Source of the DNA: ZC4RG20 sp963702105 | Lineage (GTDB): Bacteria; Pseudomonadota; Gammaproteobacteria; Steroidobacterales; Rariloculaceae | Direction: 5' to 3' | DNA: 64,000 nt | NCBI GenBank assembly: GCA_963702105.1 | Contig: OY969712.1 | Span: 3,596,001 to 3,660,000 of the forward strand | Part shown: positions 18,845-28,018 of the stretch, one piece after another | Layout of the letters: each line of letters opens with the position of its first letter | Numbering within the stretch: position 1 is the stretch's first letter | Notes under the pieces: model-generated | Databases searched by the model: none | Seen by the model: the letters and a program-made list of their open reading frames with translations, nothing else | What the model was told of the DNA's origin: nothing | Position numbers and translations under genes: made by a program

Positions 18845-19804
18845 TCAGTAGCGGACGAGCGCGGCGCCCCAGGTGAACCCGCCCCCGAACGCCTCGAGCA
18901 GCAGCAGGTCGCCGCGGTGCACGCGGCCGTCGCGCACCGCCGTATCGAGCGCGAGCGGCACCGAGGCCGCGGAGGTGTTGCCGTGCTCCTGCACGGTCAG
19001 TACCACGCGCTCGACGGGCATCTGCAGCCGTTTGGCCGTGGCTTTGATGATCCGGATGTTGGCCTGATGCGGAATGAGCCAGTCGATCTGGCCCTTCTCG
19101 AGCCGATTCTGCTCGAGCACGTCGTCCACCATGTGCTCTAGCGTCTTGACGGCGACCTTGAAGACCTCGTTGCCCTTCATCTTGAGGGCCGGGACGTTGC
19201 AGGCATCCCGACGGGTGGAAACGCCGCTCGAGGCATAGAGCAGATCGCGATAGCGTCCGTCGGCGCCGAGCCGCGTGTAGATGATGCCCGGTTGCTCCGC
19301 CGCCTCGAGCACGACGGCGCCCGCGCCGTCGCCGAACAGCACGCAGGTCTCGCGGTCCGTCCAGTCCATGATGCGCGACATCGTCTCGGCGCCGACGACG
19401 AGCGCGCGCTTCGCGACGCCGCCGCGGACGAATTGATCGGCCGTCGCGAGCGCATACAGGAAACCCGAGCAGGCGGCTTCGACGCTGAAGGCGGGACCGC
19501 CGCGGATGCCGAGCTTCTCCTGCAGCAGGCAGGCCACGTTCGGGAACACGAGATCCGGCGTCGTGGTGCCGACGATAACGAGATCGATGTCCTCGGGCGC
19601 GAGCTCGGCGCTTCGGATCGCGGCGAGCGCCGCGTGATAGGCGAGATCGCTCGTGGCCTGGTCGTCCGCCGCAATGTGGCGGCGCTCGATGCCGGTGCGC
19701 GTGCGGATCCACTCGTCGGAGGTGTCGACCATCTTCTCGAGATCGAAGTTGGTCAGCACCCGCTCCGGAAGATACGACCCGGTGCCGATTATGCGCGAAT
19801 ACAT
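18845..19804 (-). CDS. fabH: Beta-ketoacyl-ACP synthase III FabH
   Basis: FabH condenses acetyl-CoA with malonyl-ACP to start fatty-acid synthesis. The 319-aa product carries the triad: Cys in SVEAACSGFLYA, His in WLIPHQANIRI, and Asn in the EHGNTSAAS region. The length is standard. The start overlaps plsX by 16 bp, so the pair is coupled. Downstream comes an L,D-transpeptidase instead of the fabD-fabG-acpP genes that often follow. Confidence 0.97.
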   Translation of the reverse strand: MYSRIIGTGSYLPERVLTNFDLEKMVDTSDEWIRTRTGIERRHIAADDQATSDLAYHAALAAIRSAELAPEDIDLVIVGTTTPDLVFPNVACLLQEKLGIRGGPAFSVEAACSGFLYALATADQFVRGGVAKRALVVGAETMSRIMDWTDRETCVLFGDGAGAVVLEAAEQPGIIYTRLGADGRYRDLLYASSGVSTRRDACNVPALKMKGNEVFKVAVKTLEHMVDDVLEQNRLEKGQIDWLIPHQANIRIIKATAKRLQMPVERVVLTVQEHGNTSAASVPLALDTAVRDGRVHRGDLLLLEAFGGGFTWGAALVRY

Positions 19805-20817
19805 GCTTTTGGCCGATCTTCGACGAGCTTGCCGATCTGGACCGGCACCCCCTTGCGAGCCTCGACGATGGCCGTGCGCACGGCCGTCTCGAAGGCCACC
19901 TCGTCCGCGCCGCCGTGGCTCTTGAGCACGACGCCGTTGAGGCCGACGAGACTCGCCCCGTTGTACTGGCGCGGGTCGAGGCGCGTGCGCAGCGCGTGCA
20001 GCGCCGAACGCGCGAGCAGCCCCTGCAACCTGCGCAGCGGGTTGCGCCGGAATTCCTTGCCGAGGAACGAGCCGATGAGTTTGGCGGTTCCCTCCATGGT
20101 CTTGAGCGCGACGTTGCCGACGAAGCCGTCGCTGACGACGACGTTGACGTTGGCCTTGAAGATGCCGTCGCCCTCGATGAAGCCGACGTAGTTGAGCCCG
20201 CTCGCGGCAATGAGCTCGCCAGCCTCGCGCACGATGTCGTTGCCCTTGATGTCCTCCTGCCCGATGTTGAGCAGGCCGACGCGCGGGCGGCCGACGTTGA
20301 GCATATCCGCCGCGACGACCGACCCCATGAGCGCGAACTGCAGCAGGTGCTCGGCCGTGCAGCCGACGTTGGCGCCGAGATCGAGCATGTACGTCGGCCC
20401 CTCGATGCCGGGCAGCGCCGAGATGATGGCCGGCCGATCGATGCCGGGCAGCGTCTTCAGCACGTAGCGGGCAGTCGCCATGAGCGCGCCGGTGTTGCCG
20501 GCGCTCACGCAGGCATCGGCCTCGCCGCTCTTCACGAGCTCGAGCGCGACGCGCATGGAGGAATCCTTCTTGCGGCGCAGCGCCTCGGCCGGCGGCTCGT
20601 CCATCGCGACGACCTCGGTCGCGACGCGGTAGCGCAGGCGATCGCCGTAGCGGTCCCCGGCCTCACGCCGCGCGCGCTCGAGCACGTCGGGCAAGCCGAC
20701 GAGCGTGAGCGTGACGGAGTCGTCCTTCTCGAGCGTCGCGAGTGCGGCCGGCAGGACCGAATCCGGCCCGCGGTCGCCGCCCATGGCGTCGAGGGCGATC
20801 GTGACGTTGCGGCTCAT
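19789..20817 (-). CDS. plsX: Phosphate acyltransferase PlsX
   Basis: PlsX converts acyl-ACP to acyl-phosphate for phospholipid synthesis. The 342-aa product starts with the signature TIALDAMGGDRGPDSVLPAA and has the family segments SAGNTGALMATA and LLNIGQEDIKGND. It lies between rpmF and fabH in the conserved yceD-rpmF-plsX-fabH order. Confidence 0.97.
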   Translation of the reverse strand: MSRNVTIALDAMGGDRGPDSVLPAALATLEKDDSVTLTLVGLPDVLERARREAGDRYGDRLRYRVATEVVAMDEPPAEALRRKKDSSMRVALELVKSGEADACVSAGNTGALMATARYVLKTLPGIDRPAIISALPGIEGPTYMLDLGANVGCTAEHLLQFALMGSVVAADMLNVGRPRVGLLNIGQEDIKGNDIVREAGELIAASGLNYVGFIEGDGIFKANVNVVVSDGFVGNVALKTMEGTAKLIGSFLGKEFRRNPLRRLQGLLARSALHALRTRLDPRQYNGASLVGLNGVVLKSHGGADEVAFETAVRTAIVEARKGVPVQIGKLVEDRPKACIRA

Positions 20818-20883
20818 GCGCGGCCCATGAGCGCAAGCGAGCGGACGGCGAAGCGGCGGCGCCCCAAAGGGCGTCCCACGCTA

Positions 20884-21075
20884 CTATTCCTCGTCGACGT
20901 TTTGCGGCCGCTCGAGAACCTTGCGGCCCCGATAGTAGCCGTCGGCAGAGAGGTGATGCCGCCGATGCGTTTCGCCCGTGGCCTTGTCCACCGAAAGCGT
21001 CGGCCCCTCGAGCGCATCGTGCGCGCGACGCATACCACGCCGCGACGGCGACTTGCGGGATTTCTGCACAGCCAT
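20884..21075 (-). CDS. rpmF: 50S ribosomal protein L32
   Basis: 63-aa L32, a component of the large ribosomal subunit. The start MAVQKSRKSPSRRGMRRAHD is characteristic of the proteobacterial protein, followed by HHLSADGYYRGRKV. I chose the ATG at 21075; the open frame upstream lacks L32 character. It lies 38 bp downstream of the yceD gene and upstream of plsX. Confidence 0.96.
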   Translation of the reverse strand: MAVQKSRKSPSRRGMRRAHDALEGPTLSVDKATGETHRRHHLSADGYYRGRKVLERPQNVDEE

Positions 21076-21113
21076 TTGCGAATTTCTCCAGAAAGTGATT
21101 TGAAGCCCGGAAG

Positions 21114-21602
21114 CTAATCCAAGTCGCCCTCGGACGCCGCGGGCGGGGCGGCCCGGGTGCCTTGCGGGTTGCTGCACTCGGCAGCCTCGTGCCGGGGCAC
21201 GAGCGGGAGCGAGATTATAAGTTCATCCTCGACCAACGTCGCAGGGCTGAGACGCTCGTCCTCCAGAACGAGCGGTTCGTACTCGTCGGGCAGGTGCTGC
21301 GCCATGGCAGAGCTCTCCAGCACCGCAAACTCGACACGATCCTCGAGCTCGTAATCGACGGACGCGAGGCAACGCTGGCAAACCAGCCGCACCCCTGCGT
21401 CGTACTCGAGCGCTATTATCGGCCAGCCGCGTTCGTCTTGTCGAAACCGAAAGGCCGCCCTTACACTGCCGCGGGCCGACTCGAGCAGCGGAGCGAGCCG
21501 CGGAAGTTTCTCTAACGGAATTTCGCCTTCGAGCACGGTACCGCGCTCTGCCATTGCCGCGAGATCGCGCGCCCCGTACCGGCTGTACAGCGACCCGGGC
21601 AT
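21114..21602 (-). CDS. yceD: YceD/DUF177 family protein
   Basis: 162-aa DUF177 protein; the E. coli and plant homologues are linked to 23S rRNA processing or accumulation. The central CQRCLASVDYELEDRVEFAV segment is the family signature (CxRCL), followed by an acidic stretch. It is first of the yceD-rpmF-plsX-fabH block and divergent from maf. Confidence 0.9.
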   Translation of the reverse strand: MPGSLYSRYGARDLAAMAERGTVLEGEIPLEKLPRLAPLLESARGSVRAAFRFRQDERGWPIIALEYDAGVRLVCQRCLASVDYELEDRVEFAVLESSAMAQHLPDEYEPLVLEDERLSPATLVEDELIISLPLVPRHEAAECSNPQGTRAAPPAASEGDLD

Positions 21603-21664
21603 AATCGGTCAATGATAAAGACTGGCGTTTCCGTCGTCAAAACGGCAAGTTACCCGACACGCAG

Positions 21665-22240
21665 ATGAAGCGCCTCACGCTCGCCTCCACGTCCCGATAC
21701 AAGCAGGCGCTGCTCGCCCGCCTCGGCCTGCCGTTCGAGACCGTGGACCCGGGCATCGACGAGACGGCCGAGCCGGGCGAAAGACCCGCGGTCCTCGCCG
21801 CTCGCCTGGCCCGCGCCAAGGCGGCGGTCACGGCGCACGGCGGCGTCGTGATCGGCGCCGATCAGGTTCCCGCGCTCGGCGGCGACGTGCTGCGCAAGCC
21901 CGGCGACCACGCCCAGGCGCTACGCCAGCTCGTCGCCTGCGCCGGCCGCACGGTCGTGTTCTACACGGCGGCGGCGATCCTCGATACGGAGACGGGCGCG
22001 AGCTGGCACACCGTGGACGTCACGGAGGTCGAATTCGCGGCATTGCCGCGCGAGCGGCTCGACCGGTATCTGCGTATCGAGCAGCCGTACGACTGCGCGG
22101 GGGGCTTCAAGGCGGAGGGGCTCGGCATCGTGCTGTTCGAGGCGATCCGCTCGCGGGACCCGACGGCGCTGATCGGCCTGCCGCTGATCTGGATCGCCCG
22201 CACGTTGCGGGACGCGGGCGTGGATCCGCTGGCGGAGTGA
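21665..22240 (+). CDS. maf: Maf-family nucleoside triphosphate pyrophosphatase
   Basis: Maf proteins hydrolyse non-canonical or modified nucleotides such as m7GTP, dTTP or UTP. The 191-aa product starts LTLASTSRYKQALLARLGLPF with the phosphate-binding loop, and carries AVLAARLARAKA, GADQV and QPYDCAGGFKAEG, all family landmarks. Divergent from yceD and convergent with rluC. The stop codon merges with the left end of a REP-like palindrome. Confidence 0.93.
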   Translation: MKRLTLASTSRYKQALLARLGLPFETVDPGIDETAEPGERPAVLAARLARAKAAVTAHGGVVIGADQVPALGGDVLRKPGDHAQALRQLVACAGRTVVFYTAAAILDTETGASWHTVDVTEVEFAALPRERLDRYLRIEQPYDCAGGFKAEGLGIVLFEAIRSRDPTALIGLPLIWIARTLRDAGVDPLAE

Positions 22241-22336
22241 AAAAAGGGGTCAGAGCCTGGGTCAGAGCCCTTTTTCGGGCGCCGCGCTCCGGGCGTTGGC
22301 GGCCGTCCCGCGAAAAAGGGCTCTGACCCCTTTTTT
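22240..22336. repeat. REP-like inverted pair GGGGTCAGAGCC, probable bidirectional terminator
   Basis: AAAAAAGGGGTCAGAGCC at 22240-22257 is inverted as GGGCTCTGACCCCTTTTTT at 22318-22336, with a further half unit (GGGTCAGAGCCCTTTTT) inside. This motif class occurs widely in gammaproteobacteria and is often linked to REP-associated tyrosine transposases. No such transposase gene is in the window. Its place between the convergent maf and rluC and its A/T-rich flanks suit termination in both directions. Confidence 0.8.
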
Positions 22337-22341
22337 CATGT

Positions 22342-23295
22342 TCAGGCGAGCGCGTCGAGCACGGCCCCGAGCTCCTCGGGAAGCGGGACACTGATCGAGA
22401 AATCCTCGCCCGTGTCGGGCCACCGGAACGCGAGGGCGTGCGCGTGCAGAAACATGCGCTGCAGCCCATAGGCCTTCATGGCCGTGTTGAACGCCTCGTC
22501 GCCGTACCGCTCGTCGCCGGCGAGCGGGTGCCCCGAATGCGCGGCATGGACGCGAATCTGATGGGTGCGGCCCGTGAGCAGAGCGACCTCCACGAGCGAG
22601 GCGATCTTGCCATAGGCCTCCACCCGGCGGAATCGCGACCGGGCGGCCTTGCCGCCTTCGTCCACGCGGACGCGGACCTCGCCTTCCCGCCGGCGTGCCG
22701 CGAGCGGCGCTTCGACCTCGACCTCCCCCTGCTCCCAGAGGCCTCGGACCAGGGCGAGATACCGCTTCTCCATGCCGCCCTCGCGCAGGACTGCGTGGAG
22801 CAGGCGCAGGGCGCTGCGGCGCTTTGCGACGAGCAGACAGCCCGAGGTCGCCCGGTCCAGGCGATGGACGAGCTCGAGCGACTTCGCCTGGGGCCGCAGA
22901 ACCCGCAGCGCCTCGATGCAGCCGAGCTGCACGCCGCTGCCGCCGTGCACGGCGAGCCCGGCCGGCTTGTCGAGGACCAGCAGCCGGCCGTCCTCGTAGA
23001 CGATGCGGCGCTCGAGCCACTCGAGCGAGGCCGACTCGGGCGGCGTGCCCTTGGGCTCGGCCCGGTTCACCGGCGGAACTCGGACGCGGTCGCCGGCTCT
23101 GAGCTTGTAGCTCGGCGTCGAGCGGCCCGAGTTCACGCGCACCTGGCCCGAGCGGATGAGCCGATAGACATGGCTCCGCGGCACGCCCTTCAGCGCGGCC
23201 AGCAGAAAGTTGTCCAGGCGCTGGCCGGCCCCCTCCGCATCGACTTCGCGAGTATGGGCGCCCGGCTTATTCGGTTTTGGTGCTGTGTTCGGCAT
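22342..23295 (-). CDS. rluC: 23S rRNA pseudouridine synthase RluC
   Basis: RluC makes pseudouridines 955, 2504 and 2580 in 23S rRNA. The 317-aa product has an S4 domain (about 20-80, RLDNFLLAALKGVPRSHVYRLIRSG) and a RluA-type catalytic domain with the key Asp in HRLDRATSGCLL. The length and S4 domain favour RluC over RluA. It is divergent from rne, in the usual rluC/rne arrangement. Confidence 0.94.
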   Translation of the reverse strand: MPNTAPKPNKPGAHTREVDAEGAGQRLDNFLLAALKGVPRSHVYRLIRSGQVRVNSGRSTPSYKLRAGDRVRVPPVNRAEPKGTPPESASLEWLERRIVYEDGRLLVLDKPAGLAVHGGSGVQLGCIEALRVLRPQAKSLELVHRLDRATSGCLLVAKRRSALRLLHAVLREGGMEKRYLALVRGLWEQGEVEVEAPLAARRREGEVRVRVDEGGKAARSRFRRVEAYGKIASLVEVALLTGRTHQIRVHAAHSGHPLAGDERYGDEAFNTAMKAYGLQRMFLHAHALAFRWPDTGEDFSISVPLPEELGAVLDALA

Positions 23296-23656
23296 AAAAA
23301 TTGTGCATAAGGGCCGCTATGTTATAGTACCGGCGACGGATTTCGTCTCAGCGGGCCGCCCCGCAAAACGTTTCCGCGTCCGATTTCGGTCACGCTCGCC
23401 ACACGAGCGGCCACTGCATTTTGCTGAAAGGGTTTAGTTTTCGGCGCACCCGGAACTGGGGGTGCCGCGAGATCGGGTGACAGCTCTCCGCCGCGCAAAG
23501 TCAGCGTAGAACCACAACGCGGCGGATCGAGCGGATTGGGACCTCCGCGAGACCATATGATACAGCGGTTACAAAGAAGGCACTGTTCGTATCCCGCCTC
23601 GCAATTCGCGGCTACCGAACCATGCACCGGGCCCGCCCCCATTGGGCTGAGGGCTT
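23296..23656 (+). promoter_or_regulatory. rne promoter and long 5' leader
   Basis: TTGTGC (23301-23306), a 16-bp spacer and TATAGT (23323-23328) form a likely promoter right beside the rluC start codon. This leaves an untranslated leader of about 320 bases before rne. In E. coli rne has a similarly long leader through which RNase E controls its own message; a similar role here is inference from length and position. Confidence 0.6.
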
Positions 23657-26602
23657 ATGAAACGAATGTTGGTAAATGCAACTCAACAGGAGGAGTTGCG
23701 TGTGGCCATGGTGGATGGCCAGAAGCTGTATGACCTAGATATAGAAGTACCATCCAGAGAACAACGTAAGGCAAACATTTACAAGGGCCGGATCACGAGG
23801 ATCGAGCCCAGCCTCGAAGCGGCATTCGTCGACTACGGGGCACAGCGTCACGGCTTCCTGCCGCTCAAGGAAATCTCCCCCGAGTACTACGTCCGCCAGC
23901 CGGACGGAGATCGTGTGCAGATTAAAGAAGTTCTGCGCGAAAACCAGGAGATCGTGGTTCAGGTCGATAAAGAGGAGCGCGGCACGAAGGGCGCCGCCCT
24001 GACGACCTATGTAAGCCTCGCAGGGCGGTTCATCGTCCTGATGCCGAACAACCCGCGCGCAGGCGGCGTCTCGCGCCGAATCACGGGCGAGGACCGCGAC
24101 GTGATTCGCCAGTCGCTCGAGGAGCTGAACCTGCCCGACGACATGGGCTGCATCGTCCGCACGGCCGGCGTCGGCCGCAGCACCGAGGAGCTGCGCTGGG
24201 ACGTCGATTACCTGCTCAAGGTCTGGGAGTCGATCAAGCAGGTCGTCGTCACGCGGCCCGCGCCGTTCCTGATCTACCAGGAAGGCAACGCGATCGTGCG
24301 CGCGCTGCGCGATTACTACTCGAACGAGATCGGCGAGATTCTCATCGACGACGAGCGCATCTACCGCGAAGCGCACGACTTCATGGAGCGCGTGCTGCCC
24401 GACAGCGTCCGCAAGCTCAAGCTCTACGACGACCCGACCGTCCCGCTGTTCACGCGCTTCCAGATCGAAAGCCAGATCGAATCGGCCTTCGCGCACAAGG
24501 TGCAGCTACCCTCGGGCGGCAGCATCGTCATCGACCATACCGAGGCGCTGACGGCCATCGACATCAACTCGGCCCGTTCCACGAAAGGCGAGGATATCGA
24601 GGAGACGGCCCTCAATACGAACCTCGAGGCGGCCGACGAGGTCGCCCGCCAGCTCAGGATCCGGGACCTCGGCGGCCTCGTCGTCGTGGACTTCATCGAC
24701 ATGGGTCCCCACCGCAATCAGCGGGAAGTCGAAACCCGGCTTCGCGATGCCGTCCGGCACGACCGCGCGCGTATCCAGATCGGCCGCATCTCGCGCTTCG
24801 GCCTGCTCGAGCTTTCCCGGCAGCGCCTGCGGCCCTCCCTCGAGGAGTCCACGCAGTCCGTGTGCCCCCGATGCAACGGCACGGGCCACGTGCGCAGCGT
24901 CGAGTCGCTCGCGCTCGCGATCCTGCGCCTCGTCGGCGAAGAAGCGCGCAAGGAGCGCACGGCCAAGGTCATCGCGCAGCTGCCGATGGAGGTGGCGAAT
25001 TACGTCCTCAACGAGAAGCGCGATTGGGTCCAGACCATTCAGGACCGAAACGGCGTCGGCATCGTGCTGATCGGCAACCCGGACCTCGACACGCCGAACT
25101 ACGCGATTCGCCGCGTGCGCGACGACGAAGCGCACCTGCCGGACAACGCCGCGACGAGCTACAAGCTCGTCCAGCCCAAGGAAGACCCCTCGCTCGCGTA
25201 CGAGGAGATCAAGCGGCCCGTGCGCACCGAGGAGGCCGCCGTCGCCGGCGTGCTGCCGACGACGCCCGCTCCGCAGCCGCCTCCTGCCCCGCCCCCGCCG
25301 CCCGCGGCCGAAGGCAAGTCCCTGTGGCAGCGCATGTTCGGCTGGCTCAACAACGAGCCCGAGGAAAGCGCGGAAGAGGCCGAAGTGGCCGAAGGGATCG
25401 ACGAGACCCGGGCGCGCGCCGCCAGCCGCGGCCCGCGGCGTAGCGGGCCGCGAGACCGGCGGCCGGCGCAGGGCGAGCGCCGCAACCGCAGCGGCACGGG
25501 ACGCAAGCCCCGCGGCCGCTCCGAGGGCGAGCGCTCATCCGAGGGCGGCCGCTCATCCGAGGGCGGCCGCTCCGCGGAGGGTGGCCGCTCCGCGGAGGGC
25601 GGCCGGTCCTCGGGGCGCGGCCGATCGTCCGAGAGCGGCCGCTCTTCCGGAGGCAGCCGGTCTTCGGAAGGCGGGCGCTCTTCGGCGGGCGGCCGCAACG
25701 CGGCGGACGGGAACGGCGCCGAGCCGCGTCGCGCCCAGACGGAGCGCACCGAAGACGAGCATGCCGCTTCGGCGGCCGCGCGCGCCGAGGCGCGTGCCGA
25801 AGCCGAGCAGGCCGAGGGCGCACGGCCCGAGGGCGCTCGCGGCGAGGACGGCACTCAGCAATCCCCCGACGCGACGGGCGGACAAGGCCAAGGCAGCGCC
25901 AACCAGGGCGGCGGCTCGCGCAGCCGCCGCTCGCGCGGCCGCCGCGGCGGCAGGGGCTCAGGCACCGGCGGCCGCTCATCCGGGCGCCGGCGCGAGGACG
26001 CCCGCAAGGAAGACAAGCCCGAGGGAGAGGGCGAGCGCGAGACCAGGAACGGTAACGCCGCCGCCGCCGACGCGAAGGCGACCGCGGAAAACCCGTCCGG
26101 TAACGGTCGCGACGAGCGCCCCGAAAGGCATTCAGGCGGCCGAGAAGGCGGCGGCCGACCGGCCGAAGCCGACGCGGATACGCGCAGCGAGCGGGCGGAC
26201 CGGGAACCGGGGGCTCGCGAAGCCGCCGCGCCGGAATCCGCTTCGGCTCGCGAGCCGGCTCCGGGTGGGGAGTCCGCTCCGTCCCGTGAATTTACGGCGC
26301 GCGAGCCGGCGCCGCTCAGGGAGCCTCTTGCGCCGCGCGAGCCCGGCGCAGCCCCGCGCGAGCCCGCTGCCGCTCCGCGCGAACCGGCTGCCGCCCCGCG
26401 CGAGCCGGCTGCCGCCCCGCGCGAGCCGGCTGCGGAGCCGCGCGACGTGGCCTCCCGCGAGCCGGGCGCCGGGGAATCCCGGCCGCGCGCATCCGGCCCG
26501 AACGAGTCCGCGTCCCACGAGCCGTCGGCGCCCGCGGCCGCGGCGCCCGAGCGCGCGCCTGTCGAGCAGAGCTCGGCCGCAGGAAACGGCGGCGCCTCGT
26601 AA
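23657..26602 (+). CDS. rne: Ribonuclease E
   Basis: RNase E is the essential endonuclease of mRNA decay and rRNA/tRNA processing. The 981-aa protein has the N-terminal S1 domain (about 38-120), the sensor and catalytic DNase I-like domains with VVVDFIDM, and the zinc-link CPRCNGTGHV near 405, where Cys residues join dimers. After about residue 520 it is low-complexity: 7-residue RSSEGGR-type repeats (25530-25700), an Arg-rich RNA-binding-like stretch (RSRRSRGRRGGRGSG) and PREPAAA repeats (26340-26450). This disordered scaffold has no obvious degradosome-partner motif that I can name. GAGGG precedes the start. Confidence 0.97.
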   Translation: MKRMLVNATQQEELRVAMVDGQKLYDLDIEVPSREQRKANIYKGRITRIEPSLEAAFVDYGAQRHGFLPLKEISPEYYVRQPDGDRVQIKEVLRENQEIVVQVDKEERGTKGAALTTYVSLAGRFIVLMPNNPRAGGVSRRITGEDRDVIRQSLEELNLPDDMGCIVRTAGVGRSTEELRWDVDYLLKVWESIKQVVVTRPAPFLIYQEGNAIVRALRDYYSNEIGEILIDDERIYREAHDFMERVLPDSVRKLKLYDDPTVPLFTRFQIESQIESAFAHKVQLPSGGSIVIDHTEALTAIDINSARSTKGEDIEETALNTNLEAADEVARQLRIRDLGGLVVVDFIDMGPHRNQREVETRLRDAVRHDRARIQIGRISRFGLLELSRQRLRPSLEESTQSVCPRCNGTGHVRSVESLALAILRLVGEEARKERTAKVIAQLPMEVANYVLNEKRDWVQTIQDRNGVGIVLIGNPDLDTPNYAIRRVRDDEAHLPDNAATSYKLVQPKEDPSLAYEEIKRPVRTEEAAVAGVLPTTPAPQPPPAPPPPPAAEGKSLWQRMFGWLNNEPEESAEEAEVAEGIDETRARAASRGPRRSGPRDRRPAQGERRNRSGTGRKPRGRSEGERSSEGGRSSEGGRSAEGGRSAEGGRSSGRGRSSESGRSSGGSRSSEGGRSSAGGRNAADGNGAEPRRAQTERTEDEHAASAAARAEARAEAEQAEGARPEGARGEDGTQQSPDATGGQGQGSANQGGGSRSRRSRGRRGGRGSGTGGRSSGRRREDARKEDKPEGEGERETRNGNAAAADAKATAENPSGNGRDERPERHSGGREGGGRPAEADADTRSERADREPGAREAAAPESASAREPAPGGESAPSREFTAREPAPLREPLAPREPGAAPREPAAAPREPAAAPREPAAAPREPAAEPRDVASREPGAGESRPRASGPNESASHEPSAPAAAAPERAPVEQSSAAGNGGAS

Positions 26603-26690
26603 CGGCCGAGGCCGGAAGGACGGGAATCCTCAAGGCGGCGCGGCGGCGCCGGCGCGAGTCAGCGCCGGCCGCCGTCGCCGCCCGCCGTGC

Positions 26691-27245
26691 TCATAGCCCG
26701 GCGGTGGTATCGCGCAGCTCGGCGCGCAGGTATTCGAGCAGCCCCAAAGAGGCCTCTTCGGCCAGATCCAGCACGTGCTCGAAGCCGTTGCTGCCGCCAT
26801 AGTACGGGTCCGGCACCTCGCGCCGCCCGCTGGCCGGCGCGAAATCCAGGAACAGGCGCAGCCGGGGAACGTATTCGGGCGGGCACAGCTCCCTGAGCAT
26901 TTCGAGATTCGTCTCGTCCATGGCGACGATGAGATCGAAGCGCTCGAAATCCTCGACGGCAACCCGGCGCGCGCGCAGGCCGCTCAGGTCGACGCCGCGC
27001 CGGGCAGCCGCGCGCTGGGCTCGCGGGTCGGGCGCGTTGCCCACGTGGTACTCGTGCGTCCCTGCCGAATCCACGGCGAGCGCGAGCTCGGGCGCCCGCT
27101 CCTGCCAGACCTTGCGGAACACGCCCTCGGCCGTGGGCGAGCGGCAGATGTTGCCCATGCAGACGAACAGAATACGGAACGCGACCTCCGTCTCCGTGTC
27201 GACGTCCTCGGCATTGCGCCGGAACCTGGCGAATATCCCTTTCAT
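26691..27245 (-). CDS. Low-molecular-weight protein-tyrosine phosphatase
   Basis: 184-aa phosphatase with the P-loop VCMGNICRSPTAEG (CX5R with catalytic Cys and Arg) and the general-acid motif DPYYGGSNGFEHV. Such enzymes dephosphorylate tyrosine kinases of polysaccharide export or act on other small substrates; the substrate here is unknown. ATG 27245 (MKGIF) lies just past the kdsB stop. It ends the lpxK-kdsB run and converges with rne across an 88-bp GC-rich hairpin region. Confidence 0.93.
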   Translation of the reverse strand: MKGIFARFRRNAEDVDTETEVAFRILFVCMGNICRSPTAEGVFRKVWQERAPELALAVDSAGTHEYHVGNAPDPRAQRAAARRGVDLSGLRARRVAVEDFERFDLIVAMDETNLEMLRELCPPEYVPRLRLFLDFAPASGRREVPDPYYGGSNGFEHVLDLAEEASLGLLEYLRAELRDTTAGL

Positions 27246-27252
27246 CTGCGCG

Positions 27253-28014
27253 CTATTGTAGCTCACGGGCCTCGAGCGCGGCTCTCGCGGCGGCCAGGTC
27301 CTCGGCCGTATCGACTCCCCGGGGCGGGTTCGTCAGCGCATCGGCGACGACGATACGCTCGCCGAGCCACAGCACGCGCAGCTGTTCGAGCCGCTCGGCG
27401 AGCTCGAGCGCGCACGGCGGCTCCGCCGTGATGGCCTTGAGGGCCGCTGTCCTGTAGGCGTAAAGCCCGACGTGGCGCCGGAGCAGCCCCTCGTGGCCGG
27501 TCCCGCCGTCCCGCGGCCACGGAATCGGCGCGCGGCTGAAGTAAAGCGCGTTGCCCGCTCGGTCAGTGACGACCTTGACGACGTTCGGATCGCGGAGCTC
27601 GGCTTCGGACTCGATACTCGTCACGAGCGTAGCGACGCCGGCGTCGGGCCGCGCTTCGAGCAGCTCGGCGACCTGCCGGACGAGCTCCGGCGGCAGCCGC
27701 GGCTCGTCCCCCTGAACGTTGACGACGATGCGATCGTCCGTCCAGCCGAGCCGCTCGGCGAGCTCGGCGATGCGGTCGGTGCCGCTCGCGTGGTCGGCGC
27801 GCGTGAGCTCGACGCGGGCGCCGAAGGTTTCGCAGGCGGCCGCGATGCGCGCGTCGTCCGTCGCGACGATGACCTCCTCGGCGCCGCTCGCGGCGGCGCG
27901 CTCGTAGACCCAAGCGATCATGGGCCGGCCCGCGATGCCGGCGAGCGGCTTGCCGGGCAGCCGGCTCGAGCCGTACCGGGCCGGAATCACGACGGTGAAG
28001 GCAGCTGCGGGCAT
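27253..28014 (-). CDS. kdsB: 3-deoxy-manno-octulosonate cytidylyltransferase KdsB
   Basis: KdsB activates KDO to CMP-KDO for LPS core assembly. The 253-aa product begins FTVVIPARYGSSRLPGKPLA, the nucleotide-binding signature, and has NVQGDEP, another CMP-KDO synthetase landmark. It lies 4 bp after lpxK. Confidence 0.96.
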   Translation of the reverse strand: MPAAAFTVVIPARYGSSRLPGKPLAGIAGRPMIAWVYERAAASGAEEVIVATDDARIAAACETFGARVELTRADHASGTDRIAELAERLGWTDDRIVVNVQGDEPRLPPELVRQVAELLEARPDAGVATLVTSIESEAELRDPNVVKVVTDRAGNALYFSRAPIPWPRDGGTGHEGLLRRHVGLYAYRTAALKAITAEPPCALELAERLEQLRVLWLGERIVVADALTNPPRGVDTAEDLAAARAALEARELQ

Positions 28015-28018
28015 CGTC

